Origin: Capsicum annuum
Taxonomy: Eukaryota > Streptophyta > Magnoliopsida > Solanales > Solanaceae
Length of the DNA stretch: 64,000 nt
Assembly (NCBI RefSeq): GCF_002878395.1
Contig: NC_061111.1
Coordinates: 29,876,545 to 29,940,544 of the forward strand
Direction: 5' to 3'
The notes under the pieces were generated by a model, which was given only the letters and a program-made list of their open reading frames with translations, was not told where the DNA came from and ran no database searches. Position numbers and translations under genes: made by a program. Positions within the stretch are counted from its first letter, which is position 1. Each line of letters starts with the position of its first letter. Shown here piece after piece: positions 1-12,410 of this stretch.

Positions 1-290
1 GAGAATCTGAATCTTCAATCATGTTCATTTCCTCTTAGAGACAATCTTCAATAATGTCTATTTCGTCTTTGAGACTCCATCTGAATGGTACAAAATGCAA
101 CAAGGGACAAGCTTTAATGGGTTATCATATTCAAGATGTGATTCAAGATATGCATTTCTATACCGTATTGTTCTTTTATGTTGCTATTATATTTCTTAAA
201 CACTATTGTGTGAGGATTGCTAAGGTAATTTTTAAGACTCGAAGTCACCACAAGACTTGAAACGAGCATCTAAATCTTCAATCATGTCTA
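1..290. other. Unassigned AT-rich sequence left of the first LTR
   Basis: No coding signal. Two similar motifs of about 28 bases, containing ATCTTCAATCATGT, lie at about 3-30 and 265-292, so this may be the edge of a diverged tandem array like those of Tat elements. Similarity to the LTR that follows begins only at about 291, so this stretch is not part of that LTR. The short open frame at 54-260 has no recognisable domain. Confidence 0.35.
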
Positions 291-2023
291 TTAGCCTGTG
301 GTTGAAATTCTTGTATTTGAAGTGAAAAATATTGCCATGATGTATTATTTTAATGTTCATACCTATGCCTTGAGTTATGCATGCAATGTGTATGCTAAAA
401 TGCCTAAGAGATTAAGAAATATGCTTTATGGATCAATTGCGCCCAAATTGATGAATCCATGCTTTACCCTTATGTTCTCAAGGACCTCGATGTTATTGTT
501 ATGCATTGTAATGGTTTGGTTGAATGCTCATAAGATTAGACTTATGAAATTATGACATGTTTATATGTATTCCTATTCATGCGTAAGCTTATGACATACA
601 AATACTTCATGAAAATCTCCAACGTTTGTACTATGAATTATAGACTATGGTCATGTGTTCAAGAACTGTTATGTCTTCTTAATATCATGCTATTGAGTCC
701 AAGGGTACTTGTACCCAACAATATAGCTGTGCCTAGAGCTAGTATCAGTTTCATGATAATCTTAGTCACACCATGATCAGTAGTATTCCCAGTTAGTTTC
801 AGAACTCGGTAGAATTCAGTCAGTTACATGACCCAGGAAACCTCTGTAAATTCAGTATCAGTCCAGTCTTTCACAGTATTTAGTAATTTCAGCAATCTCA
901 GTCAGTTATCAGATCTTAGTATTCAACACCTAGTGAACCCAGGGATGAGGGCTCACCTTTCAGTCAATAGAGGGTGTGATCCTTAGAACCAATCCTTGCG
1001 TTCTAGAACTCATAGCCAGCGTAGATTGAGATGTACCCTTATGATTCTAGAGATTTTTCAGTTTATTTGAGTTTTTTTACTAGGAGGGGTTGACAGAAGA
1101 GCTCCCTGTCAGAGAGGGTTAACTCATAGCTTGTCTTTACCCATGTCATGGTATTGATACCCTTCAAACTGAGGTCACAGGTTAGACCCCACCAGTTCAG
1201 TTATGGGGCACGCCGGTTAGATTATTAATTTCCACATTCTCAATCTTAGTCTAAGTAAAAGAACTCAGATAGTTCTTCAGATTTAGGACAGTCAGATACA
1301 GTCACTTAGTTCAGTACAGAACTCAGCTAGTTCCATCAGAATCAAGATTGTCAGACACAGTCACTCAGTTAATAGTGTATCGGTTATGCAAAACGCAAGT
1401 TATTAGTATTCAGACTCAGTAGTCAGTGTTATCACGATCTCATTTACAGTTATGTATTCATGCATGTATTCTCATATTCATGTTATTCAATAAGTTAGTA
1501 ATGTTCATGCATATAAACCCCATGCATTCAGCCCACCTCAATTTGTAAACCAGTACTTTCAGACGTACTGACACATACTTTTCTTTTGCCCTATGATGTT
1601 TTATACCATAGGTTCGGATGCTCAAGTTCCTGATAGCACTTAGCTTCAGATTCATCCAGCAATAGTAGATTTATAGTGATTCCTTATTATTCGAGGATAG
1701 CATGATTATTTCATTATTTTAGTTTTAGTAGACAGAGTTAGTTGGGGACATGTCCCATCAACTTCATAGTTTTTAGACAGTTTAGAGGCTTTTAGACTAA
1801 CATGTTCAGACAGTTTCTTTTAGTTTGGTATTGATATACCGTATTTTCAGATGTTATGTTTCATCAAATATTTGAACCTTATGGCCTTTCAACCTTTTTA
1901 TTCTGTATTTATACAGTATATTATGCAGTGCTCCACTACAGATATCAGTTAGGGGTTAACTTGTTGTCCTTCGGGATTGCTAACATCGTATAACATTTTG
2001 GGTATCATGTTCGGGGCGTTACA
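291..2023 (+). repeat. 5' LTR (5' truncated) of the first Tekay-like element
   Basis: Position 291 aligns with 5441 in the 3' LTR and similarity continues to the end of that copy (for example, both carry the stretch ending in TATGCATGCAA near 385 and 5530). It ends in GGGGCGTTACA at 2023, right before the primer site. An internal deletion of about 130 bases relative to the 3' copy lies near 930. Confidence 0.8.
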
Positions 2024-2027
2024 AACT

Positions 2028-2038
2028 TGTATCAGAGC
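2028..2038 (+). other. Primer-binding site, initiator tRNA-Met type
   Basis: TTGTATCAGAGC, one or two changes from the usual TGGTATCAGAGC, begins four bases after the LTR end. This is the site where reverse transcription would start. Confidence 0.75.
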
Positions 2039-2246
2039 CTAAGAATCAATAGAGTCCTAGGAAGTCTGAAAGCCGCATCTAGTAGAGTTTTGTGCATGGG
2101 TGTGTTGCACGCCATATTTATGTACAGGAGGCTATAAGATATTTTAGGAATAGTTTTCCTTCTTTCAGTATTCATGTCGTGTCAGTGAGCATACACTCAA
2201 ATTTAACTCTCAGTTTGATCCGTTTCTCCCTTTTTGCTTACAAAAC

Positions 2247-3400
2247 ATGCCTCCAAAAAGAAGAAATGAAAATCAGTCAGCCTCTCAGCACGTTCAGGAA
2301 AATCCCCAGGACGAGCATGTCATCCATGCAGGATTCAGGACTGCATTCACTACTCTAGCCAAGTCTGTCACAACTCAAAATGAACGGCCAGCTATTTTTC
2401 CATCCAACTCAGTGGCCAATAATACTGTAGCTAGGATTCAGGACTTCACCCAAATGAATCCTCCCATATTCTCAGGTTCTAAATCCGAAGAGGATATACA
2501 GGAGTTCCTTGACCAAGTTCAGAAAGTCACATATATAATGGGGGTGACTTCCAATGAGATTGATGAATTAGCTGCTTATAAGCTACAAGATGTAGCTCAT
2601 ACATGTTTTAAGTAGTGAAAGATAGATAAGGGTACAGATGTAGAGCCTATAGAGTGGGAAAAGTTTACTGCTGCCTTCCTAGACCGATTCTTTCCCCTAG
2701 AGTAGAAAGAAGCCAAAGAATTCATCAATCTCAGACAAGGTAGCATGAGCGTAAAAGAATCCTCCTTCAAATTAACTTAATTAGCTAGGTATACTCCCTA
2801 TGTAGTAGTAGACAGTAGATCCAGAATAAGTATTTTTGTGTTTGGGGTATCAGATAGAGTGGTTAAGAAGTGCAGGACTGCGATATTGATTAAGGAGATG
2901 GACATATCTAGGCTTATGGTCCATGCTTAACAAATTGAAGGGCAAAAGCTTAAGAAGAAGGAGAGAAAGAATAAAAGAGCCCGGATAGGTAGCTATAGTT
3001 TTTCTCAGCCAGGTTCATAGGGTGGCGACCGTTCTCAGAATAGTTAGAAGTTTTCAGTCCCAGTTCCATCCTCAGCTAGTGCGCCAGTACCAATGTTTAG
3101 AAATTACCGTAGGGATGGGGCACTAGGGTCCAAAGCCCAGGGTAGTGAGAGTAGTAGTTTTACTAATCTGCTCTGCAAAGAGTATGGTAAGTATCATAAA
3201 GGGGTATAGAGAGCCTGCAGTAATATGTGTTTCAGATGTGGCGAGTTAGATCACAAGGTTCGAGACTATCCTAAACCCGACCCTCAAAGTCAGCACGGCC
3301 ATTATTCAGCCCAGTCTGGTCGCCCAAATCAGTAGGGTACAAATTCTAGCGCTATCAATGGGCAACACCCAAACAGACTATGCATTTTAGTCTCAAGAGA
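2247..3400 (+). pseudogene. Tekay-like gag, broken by many stops
   Basis: The frame opens with MPPKRR after a leader and reads 122 codons to a TAG at 2613-2615. It can then be followed as gag-like text through several more stops. The capsid part includes NPPIFSGSKSEED (about residues 71-83) and a downstream segment with AFLDRFFPLE. A CCHC knuckle is at 3228-3272 (CFRCGELDHKVRD). Gag would form the particle and bind RNA. Several of the stops are TAG or TAA in glutamine-rich surroundings. Two other gag copies in this window, at 47795 and 51595, share the same layout. It is not functional as it stands. Confidence 0.8.
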
Positions 3401-3409
3401 ATTAGGAAA

Positions 3410-4655
3410 ATCCTCCTTATGCAGCCACTGGTGTATTACCGATCCCTCATTTACATGTTCCTATTTCTTCAGATTTAGGAGATTTTTTTTCTTTTGTAAC
3501 TCTTTACATAGCAGTCAACTTTAAGGTCAAACCAAATGTTAACAAAATCTTTCTCAGTCTCCACCTATTGGGTCAGCCCATCATAGCCTTTTAGGTATAC
3601 AAGGACTGTCTGGTTATGATATCTCAGAAAGTCAGGCCTTCCAGTTCCAGTAGTAATACCAGTATGTGTAAGATGTCCATAAGTGAATATGATTCCCAAC
3701 CCATTCCTACCTCAGTACAAAGTTTTGTACATCAACCATCACGATACTTACACATGCTTTACGTTTTATTCCCACGAATACATCTTATATCCACATGTTT
3801 TTCATAGAATAATGTGTGTTTCAAGTTCCTAGTATGAGCAGTTCCAGTTCACCCAGTGTTATAAATCATGTCCCATGAACACAAAAATTCAAGGCTTAGG
3901 TCATGCAACTCATGACTTATGCTCCACTCCTAGTGATCAGCCAAACTCAGATTATGTCACGTATACTCTCAGTTTAGACCCCTTGGTGAATCTGTGGTGT
4001 TGATGTTTTATTCCTCAGGCCTCAATTAGAGCGTCAGTTTAGTAATCAATATTCAGTAAAGAACTCAGATAGTCCTACAAGACCATGGCTTTCAGTTATC
4101 AGTTACTTAGCCATTAGGATTCAGTACTTCAATACCAGTCTAAACCTCGGTTATTAAAAACTATTATTTAGTTTTAGTTACAGTCTTAGTTATGGTTACA
4201 GTCTCAATTACTGTCTTAGCTATAATCTCAGTCCTAGTCCTAGCCCAGTAATCAATTCAGTAGTCCTAACTCAAGGTAACAGTCTTCCATGAATTCACTC
4301 AGTTCTATGTTTAGATTCTATTACAAACTTGGTATTCAGTTTCATGCTCAGATTCCCATTATAAACTTGGTATCAATTACCATTGAATATTCAGTCATAT
4401 GTTCAGGTGTCAATTCAGTCATGTATTTAGGGATCAGATATGCATGCTCAGCTTGATAAATTCAGCTTCCCAGTAATCCCAGTCATGCATTCATTGAGTT
4501 AGTTATTCATGCATCAGATATGCATGTTTAGTATAATACATTTAGCTTATAAGTCATGTCAATCATGTACTCATGTTTCAGTAGTTCATAATCAGTATAT
4601 ACTTCAGTTTATTATTTCTCCCATCCCAGTTAGTCTCATTCGAGGACGAATATTC
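3410..4655 (+). other. Noncoding internal domain in place of pol
   Basis: About 1.2 kb between gag and the polypurine tract with no protease, RT or integrase motif on either strand. Parts of it (about 3660-4010) resemble 39400-39790 inside the LARD at 34779-43491, in the same order, including CATGTTTTTC and TCATGCAACTCATGACT-like segments. So it belongs to a shared noncoding internal family and is not a random deletion scar. Confidence 0.6.
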
Positions 4656-4670
4656 CCAAAATGGAGATAT
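4655..4670 (+). other. Polypurine tract
   Basis: AAAATGGAGATAT directly before the 3' LTR, preceded at about 4637 by ATTCGAGGACGAA, the motif that also precedes the tracts at 26411, 26702 and 41217. It would prime plus-strand synthesis. Confidence 0.65.
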
Positions 4671-6715
4671 TGTAAGACCCTGCAAAATTTCTAAGATTAA
4701 TTCATCCTTTTAGGTTTGTCAAGGGGTCTCAGACTTAGAAAATTCTAGCTAAGTTCCTAAATTTAGTTTATTTTTGGCCTTCAAAAGTTGAAAATCTCAT
4801 TTTCTGACCATAATGTCCCTTAATGGTCCATATTTTTATTGATTCATAATCAGAGAGGTCGATAGTTGTTTTCGAAAAAATTTTAGATTTTTTGAAACTC
4901 GTTTAGACCACGTTTGGTGTCCCAAAATAGCCGACCAATGAAATCTTGGTGCGCCGCATCACCTATCGGATTGGTTAACATTGTTGCAGGTTGTCAAAGC
5001 CAAAGGTACAGAGGATTGGTGCGATCATGGCGTGATGCATCGAGTATCGCATCGGTGCCATTAACGCACCATGTCACTCAATGCGTCAGTGCCTAGTTTT
5101 AGTCATTAAATATCCGCGTCTTCTATATAAGCTTATAACACGAGATTCAGCTAGGTTTTCACCAAAATTTAGTTGTTTATCTCAAATTCCCTCAAGAATA
5201 AATCTATGGTTTTCAATTGAAGGTTTTAATTTAGGAGATTTCCACCATTAATCTTCAAGAAACTTGCATCTAAGGTATGTAAAATGTTGATTCATGGGTT
5301 CCTTTTACCCATGAAACTCAAGAAACCCTTTAAAAAATATAAAGATTGAATTCCATGTTATCAATTGAATCATATCAATGTTTATATTGTTCTATGATTA
5401 CCAAGTTGAAATCTTTAATATTTAAAATAAAATTTATGTTAGCATATGGTTGGAATTCTTCTATTTGAAATGAAAAATGTTCCCATGATGTATTATTTTA
5501 ATGTTCATGCCTAAGCCTTAAGTTATGCATGCAAGGTGTTTGCTAAAATGCCTAAGAGAATAAGAATTCTGCTTTATGACTCAATTGCGACCAAATTGAT
5601 GAATCCATGCTTTACCCTTGTGTTCACAATGACCTCCATGTTATTGTTATGCATTGTAATTAATTGGTGGAATGCTCATGAGATTACACTTATGAAATTA
5701 TGACATGTTTATATGGATTCCTATTCATGTGTAAGCTTATGAAATACAAATACTACATGAAAATCTCTAACGTTTGTACTATGAATTGTTGACTATGGTC
5801 ATGTGTTCAAGAAGTGTCATGTCTTGTCAGTATCTTGTTATCGAGTCCTTGGGTACTTGTACCCAATAATTTAACTATGTGCCTAGAGCCAGTGTCACTT
5901 TCATGATAATCTCAGTCATACCATGATCTGTAGTATTCTAAATTAGGTTCAGAACTCAGTAGATTTCAGTTAGTTACATGACTCAGGAAAACTCAGTAAA
6001 TTCAGTATTAGTCCAGTCCTTCACAGTGCTCAGTAATCTTAGTAATCTCAGACAATTATTCGATCTTAGTAGTATTCCGTCAGTCAACAGAATTTATTGA
6101 AATAAGTCAAGTTCAATTAGTAACATGATCAGTGACAGCTCAGTCAATCCTAGTATGAACTAGGAAATCAGTTCAGTGTCTATTCAGTTGCGAGTACGAT
6201 ACAACACTGTGTGAACCCAGGGATGAGGGCTCACCTATCAGTCAGTAGAGGGTATGATCCTGAGAAGCAATCCTTGTGTTCCAAAATGATGTAGCAAGCG
6301 TAGGTTGAGATGTACCCCTACGAGTCTAGTGATTTTACATCTCATTTGAGTTTTCCTACTAGGAGGGATTGATGGAAGAGCTCCCTGTCAGAGAGAGTTA
6401 ACTCATAGCTTGTTTTTACCCATGGCACGATATTGACGCCATTCAAAATGGGGTCATCGGTTGGACCCCACCAGTTCAGTTATGGGGTATGTCGATTAGA
6501 TGATTACTTCCCACAGTCTCAGTCTTAGTCTCAGTAGAAAGAACTCAGATAGTTTTTTAGATTTAGGACTGTTAGATACTGTCACTCAGTTCAGTATGGA
6601 ACTCAGCCAGTTCCTTCAGAATCAGGACCATCAGACATAGTCACTCCATTTACAGTATATCAGATATATGAAACTCATGTTTTCGGTATTCAGAATCAAT
6701 AGTCAGTATTATCAC
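4671..6715 (+). repeat. 3' LTR of the first Tekay-like element, right end lost
   Basis: Starts TGTAAGACCCTGC after the polypurine tract and matches 291-2023 from 5441 on. It stops matching at ATCAC (6711-6715), where the inverted element begins. The missing end is about 600 bases. A CG-rich stretch at about 4945-5095 stands out from the AT-rich surroundings. Confidence 0.8.
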
Positions 6716-7075
6716 CTTCTGGTTGATACAAAATTACTGCTTGACTAATAGCCTTGACATTAGCGGTCATAGCTTGGGCTTATTCTTAAAAAGCAGCCTA
6801 AAATTTAGCATGAGATACATTATAATTTAAGGGATCAATACGCTGGGTAGCTGGTTATCATTTCTGTAAGCATTAGCCCTGTGAGGAGGCATATTCTATC
6901 ATGAAAGAGCATGAGTTAATAGCAGATAGATTCAGCTGTAAGCATGGTGGATTATGAAAGAAAGAGAGGATTTTCCTAAAACTTCTCGTAGCCTATTGAT
7001 CATGGATGTGGCTTCACATCTATGATCAAGACTCTACGTAACGTGGCTTGTTTGACTCCCTAGGACTCTCTAAAC
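6711..7075 (-). repeat. Second partial copy of the leader and gag start
   Basis: Matches 10878-11228 in the same orientation, for example the shared segment with GACATTAGCGGTCATAGC. It is joined to the preceding LTR at ATCAC, five bases shared by both parents, and to the integrase at about 7075-7080. It looks like what remains of a tandem copy after a deletion removed an LTR and the integrase end. Confidence 0.75.
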
Positions 7076-7077
7076 TG

Positions 7078-7766
7078 ATAGGTGATCTACATCTCCTCCC
7101 ACAAAGTTCCTCAAATGGAGCCATCTGAATATACCATGTTAACAATTGTTGTAGGAAAACTCAATCAACGATAAATGTTCATCCCAACTACCCTTGAAAT
7201 CAAGTACAGATGCTCTCAACATATCTTCTAGAGTCTGAATGATCCTCTCTGCCTGACCATCTGTCTGAGGATGAAAAGCTGAACTAAGGTGAACTTAGGT
7301 ACCAAAACCCTTCTGAAAGACCTTTCAAAAGTGAGAGGTAAACTGAGTACCCCTATCTAAAATGATAGTCGACGGAACTCCCTACAATCTAACCAACTCT
7401 CTCATATACAGCTTAGCATAGTCTTTAGCTGAATAGGATGTGTGAACAGGAAGGAAATGGGCTAATTTAGTCAACCTATCTACTATAACCCAAATCGAAT
7501 CATGATGACATCGCGAACTAGGTAACCCTTTTTAGAAAATACATGTTCACCTCTTCCCACTTCCAAGTAGGAATACTAAACACTTGCAACATACCACCAC
7601 TCCTTTGGTGTTGTACCTTAACTTGTTGACAAATTGAATATTTAGCTACGAACTCCGCAATATCTTTCTTCATACCTCTCCACCAATAGATTTCCTGCAA
7701 GTCTCGGTACATCTTAGTAGCACCAGGATGAATAGAGTAACACGCACCATATGATTTAGCCATCAT
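7078..7766 (-). pseudogene. Integrase, broken and cut short
   Basis: The minus-strand frame from 7766 contains the N-terminal zinc-binding part (HPGATKMYRDL, then CQQVKVQHQR, with the first Cys of the usual CxxC pair changed to Ser in YSICQQ), and ends at a TAG at 7518. Below this, broken text continues through the core to a segment with SIQMAPFE and GRRCRS-like text at about 7085-7135. The chromodomain and C-terminal part expected in Tekay elements are missing because the sequence switches to leader. It would have inserted the cDNA into chromatin. It is clearly dead. Confidence 0.8.
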
Positions 7767-7868
7767 CCGCTATCACAATAAACTAACACACGGTACACAC
7801 AGTCTACTTTGGTATCTCAACATGCCATCTCCCCCTTGAGAGAAAACCTCCACTTTCTAATCTCAAAT

Positions 7869-9330
7869 CTACTCCTTTAACCTAACTAAGATGGGATCCT
7901 GATCTTGCTTCTCCTTCACCACAGAAAATAAGGAGGATTCTGCTCTACTCTGTATCCAGTCACTACCCTTAGTCGAATCAACCAAATGAACACCCAACCT
8001 AGCCAATCGATGAATTTCCCAAAGTAACTCTTTCTTATCACTCTCCACATGAGCAACACTGCCCATAGACAATTTACTAAAGCTATCTTCCACAACATTG
8101 ACCTTTCCCAGATGATACAAAATACTTATGTCATAATCTTTCAACAATTCTAGACACTTTCTCTGATAGAGATTCTACTCTCTCAGCATAAATAGATATT
8201 GCAAACTTTTGTGGTCCATAAACACATAAACATGCACCCCATAAAGATAGTGCCTCAGATTTTCAAAGAAAACACAACAACAGCTACCTCAAGATCATGA
8301 GTAGGATAATTTTTTTAACACAACCCACACCAACTCTAGTGGCATCATAAGAAACAATGAATCCATCTATACCATCAGGTAATGCTAAGACTAGGGCAGA
8401 AGTGAGTCGAGTCTTCAAATCCTGAAAACTCTTATTGCAAAGATCTGCAACCAAAACTTAACTTTCTTCTAAGTCAATCGGGTCATAGGAGAGGCAATAG
8501 GCGAAAACCCCTCAACAAGCCATCTATAATAGCTAGCTAAACCCAAGTAACTTCTAATGTCTGATAGAGAAATGGGTCTAGGATAGTTTTTCATGGCTTC
8601 CATCTTTTGGGGATCAACTCTAATACCCTCACTAAAAATAATATGAACAAGGAAAGCAACTAGCCCTAACCAAAATTCATATTTGCTAAAGTTGGTGAAC
8701 AACTGGTGATCCCTAAGAGTTTTCAACATAATTCTAAGTTAGTTTCCATGATCATCCTCACTACGAGAATAGACAAGAATATCATCAATAAAGACTATGA
8801 CAAACATGTCTAGGTACGATTTGAACACCAAGTTAATCAAATCCATGAAGACTGCTGGGGCATTTATTAGCCGAAAAGACATGACTAGGAATTCAAAATG
8901 GCCATAACGGGTTCTGAAAGCTATTTTTGGAATATCACATTCCCTTACACGAAGTTGATGATAGCCAAATCTAAGATCTATCTTGGTGAAATAACTTGCA
9001 CCTTGGAGTTGATCAAACAAGTCATCGATTCTAGCAAGAGGATATCTGTTTTTAATGGTGACTTTCTTCAACTGATAATAGTCTATGCACATCCGTAAAG
9101 AACAATCTTTCTTATGCATGAATAGGATAAGAGCGCCCTATGGAGAAATACTGCGCCTTATGAAACCCTTATCTAAGAGGTCTTTAAGTTGCTCTTTCAT
9201 CTTCTTAAGCTCCGCGGAAGCCATATAAAATGGAGGAATAGAGATGGGCTGGGTATCAAGAGGAAGATCAATTCCGAATTCTATTTCCCTATTGAGAAGT
9301 ACCCCTGGAAAATATTTGGGGACCACATCA
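7869..9330 (-). pseudogene. Reverse transcriptase and RNase H, broken
   Basis: Open segments at 9326-9138, 9119-8739, 8729-8469 and 8147-7869 all lie in the same minus frame. The first has the RT entry region (FPGVLLNREIEFGIDLP). The second holds the palm, with CIDYYQL near its start and the catalytic box FIDDILVYS near its end. The third has the connection segment SDIRSYLGLASYYRWLVEG. The last covers the end of RNase H (YHLGKVNVVEDSFSKLS) and the linker to integrase. The part between 8147 and 8469 is more decayed. The stops ending these segments are TAG (9138, 8469, 7869) and TAA (8739). Ty3/gypsy type is certain. Tekay is inferred from LTR and gag. Confidence 0.88.
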
Positions 9331-9424
9331 AGAAATTGATTGACTACATAAACTGTCTGAACTATTTGTGTCTCACACTTAGTGTCTATGACTCAAACTA
9401 GATGATAGATGCACCCTTTAGATA

Positions 9425-9830
9425 TCAACTATCCGGCTTTGAGATAAGATATGAAATAACTCTTAGGAGACACTGAATTACCTCACCACTAGAAGACTGG
9501 ACCATATGGAACCTTAACTTTAACACTCGGGTGCGATAATCTATAGAAGCATAAAAGGAATGGAGCCAATCTACACCAAGAATAAGATCAAAGTCAACCA
9601 TATCCATCTCTATGAATTAAGCTAACACGATTTTATGAAAAATAGTGATAGGACACTTTCTATAGATCGGTTTAGCAAACACTGATTCACCCATTGGAGT
9701 AGAAACCGAATAAAGGCTCAGGAATCTTTTCAGGACCTATTCCAAAGTTAACTGCAATTAGTAGGTTCACATAAGAGAAATTTGACCCAGGGTCCAACAA
9801 CACATCAACATCAAAATGAAAGGCACAAAT
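9425..9830 (-). pseudogene. Aspartic protease region
   Basis: The segment from 9607 reads MDMVDFDLILGVDWLHS, the typical C-terminal part of gypsy retropepsins. The active-site half upstream is disrupted, with the text between 9607 and about 9830 only partly readable. This segment is in a different frame from gag and RT, so at least one indel separates them. It ends at a TGA at 9425-9427. Confidence 0.65.
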
Positions 9831-9847
9831 CATATCGATAACAATAT

Positions 9848-10940
9848 CTAGGGAGATTTGCTGCTCCTGACGAGATGATAAAGCATAGAATCGATTTTGG
9901 CATTGGCTACCACTGGTACTGGATGATGCGCCCTGAGGAGGATTTTGGCAAGTGATGGGAGTTGGTGCACTAATAGCCTAAGTCTGGGGATGAATTTCTC
10001 TATTTTCTTTCTTAGCATACGGGCACTCCCTGACACCATGGCCCAACTGACTATATCCAAAGAAACCCTTCTGACCAAACAAATACTCACCAGGATGATT
10101 GTTATCACATCTAGCATATGAAGGATAACTAGACCTTCCTCCTATACTATTATAAGATTTGGACATTAAAGATTTACCCCATTGCTCCTATCTACCGTTG
10201 GGAGCAGGAGCACTAGCCGAAGATAGTGCTAGCATAGAGGAACGATTTTGAAATTACGAACAGTTTTCTCCTTGAGACCCAGCCTAGCCATACTCAAAAT
10301 ACCCTATTTGGTCCTTCTAATTTACTCTATGACTTCCCTTAAACTTTTTTACCTCAATATACTGGGCATGAGTCATCAGTATAGCAAGATCCATATCTCC
10401 ATTAATCATGGCAGTCCTACACTCCTTGACTACCAATTTAGACACTCCGATAACAAGCTTACTCATACTAGATCTAGTGCCAACTATCAACTCAGGAGCA
10501 TACCTAGATAACTGGTTAAACTGGAGGTAGTACCCCTTTACTGTAACTGAGCCCTTCCTCAGGTTAATGAATTCCTCAACCTTGGCTTCCAGCAACTCAT
10601 GCAGAATGAACCTGTCTAAGAAAGCATCCTGAAACACCTGCTAATTCATGGGAGCTTTATTCTCATCCCTACCTATCTTCCACATAACAACCTAATTATA
10701 AGCAATATCCTTCAACCTAGAAGAAGCCAATTCTATGCTCTCCTCTTCAGTAACATGCATAACATGGGTGATCATTTTTACCTCATCAATATACAACTGC
10801 GGGTCCTTGCCTACCTTTGAGCCAAAGAATTCAGGCAAATTCATCCTCATGAAGTCACAAAGTTTGGCTGCAGTTAAATCACCTTCTTGTTGATACAAAA
10901 TTGTTGCTTGATTATTGGCCTGGACATTAGCGGTCATAGC
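9848..10940 (-). pseudogene. Tekay-like gag, broken
   Basis: Starts at about 10937 with MTANVQANNQATIL. It continues in one frame through 10692 (TAG), the capsid segment 10637-10317 (FQDAFLDRFILHELLEAKV, then LRKGSVTVKGYYLQFNQLSRYAPE) and 10166-9978. The last holds a decayed knuckle (FGYSQLGHGVRECP) in which two Cys of the CCHC set are lost. The stops ending these segments are all TAG. Gag would package the element RNA. Confidence 0.82.
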
Positions 10941-11233
10941 TTGGGCTTATTCCTGAAAAGCAGCCCAAAATTTAGCATGAGATACATTATTATTCAAGGA
11001 ATCAATAGGCTGGGGTGGCTGGTTATCATTCCTTTGAGCATATTCTATCATGAAAGAGCATAAGTTAATAGCAGATAGATTATGCTGTAAGCATGATGGA
11101 TTATGAAAGAAAGAGAGGATTTTCCTAAAACTTCTCGTAGCCTATTGATCATAGATGTGGCGCGCTTCACATCCATGATCAAGACTCTACATAACGCGGC
11201 TTGTTTGACTCCCTAGGACTCTCTAAACCTTAG

Positions 11234-11245
11234 GTTCTGATATTA
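11234..11245 (-). other. Primer-binding site, decayed
   Basis: TTCTGATATTA on the plus strand is the complement of a changed TATCAGA-type initiator-Met site. It lies directly inside the LTR end at 11250, followed on the minus strand by a leader that matches 6711-7075. Confidence 0.55.
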
Positions 11246-12345
11246 AGTTTGTAACGCCCTAAAACCTGGTCCCAAGAGGTCACATGGTGCTCAAGACTAC
11301 AGTAGCCTCAACCTAACCCTATAAGCCTGCTACTAAATCTTTATCTTAATCCAAGATAAACTAGTCAAGCAATAATGATGCACTATATCAAAACTGAACT
11401 AGAATAAACCAAATACATTGTCTGAATAACAAATACTAAAAGTTTGGAAAATAGCTAGTAGTCCAACAAGCCTCTATGACTAAAAAACTAGAGAGCCACT
11501 GGGACAAACCCCTAACTGAGTTGGACTAAACTATAAACAATAATTCAAATACTATGAAATCTAGAAATCTGGATAAATAGGCCCTCGAACCATGAGGACT
11601 CACCAAATTTAGGAGTGCAGATAAAGATACTGAAATCACTCACACTACTGAGACTGAGCAACTGAACCTATATTATGAAACAATGTAGCACATAGACGTA
11701 TATGTGGATCAGTACTTTGAGGATATACTGAGTATATAGGAGTAAGTGCATAAGTAAAGCTGTAATAGTATATGCATATAAGTTAATGTAATTTGTAAAC
11801 CATGTATGCTAAGTGAAAATGACCCACACCGGCTTGAGTAACTAGAAGCTGAAAATCATATAACATGAATAGTAAAGTATATTGTTTAAATATCATGATT
11901 CATAACACACATTTCTAAAAGTTTTACTTCTGTTCTGTTTGTAAATCATGTAAGCTAAGTGAAATGGCTCACCTTTATCTTGTAAGAACTTGAAAACTAT
12001 AAGTCTATAACTGAAGCTAGGGGTGGACAAATTGAACCGTTAAGTCAAACCGAACTGAAGAATCAAACCAAACCAAGGAAGCAAACCAACTTATGGTTTG
12101 GTTTGATTGGTTTGGTGTTGGCAAAAAAAATCGATCATTCTTGGTTTGGTTTGGTATTAGAAAAATAAAATCAAACCAAACCGACGTAATACATATATAA
12201 TTTTAATTTTTTATACGTAAAAAATATTACTTATAATCTACTTTCTAATTACTTTTATTATTTTTTTATATTCAGAAAATAGATATATATTCTTGGACCT
12301 TTAATTATAGTATTTTTTCATTAATAATAAATTAATACGAAGACC

Positions 12346-12410
12346 AATATCTATATCTATATTTATATCTATAATCTATAATCTATAATCTATAATCTAT
12401 ATCTATAATA
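12346..12410. repeat. TCTATA/TCTATAA microsatellite
   Basis: Short tandem copies of ATCTAT and AATCTAT directly before the Helitron left end. Slippage of the terminal motif could have produced it. Confidence 0.8.

Larger units (their letters stand above)
291..6715 (+). mobile_element. Tekay-like Ty3/gypsy element, truncated at both ends, gag only
   Basis: Two long direct repeats (291-2023 and 4671-6715) flank 2.6 kb of internal sequence with a primer-binding site, a broken gag and a polypurine tract. Integration is expected to need gag, protease, RT and integrase, but no pol motif is visible, so the copy is non-autonomous. The left LTR lacks about its first 770 bases, and the right LTR is cut at about 6711-6715 where an inverted element begins. 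The chromovirus assignment rests on the TATCAGAGC primer site, the ATTCGAGGACGAA motif before the polypurine tract and the gag zinc knuckle. No target duplication can be read because both outer ends are lost. Confidence 0.8.

Noticed and set aside
3616..4694. Open frames at 3616-3807 and 4509-4694
   Set aside because: Short, no domain, in noncoding interior shared with LARD 2; the second runs into the LTR.
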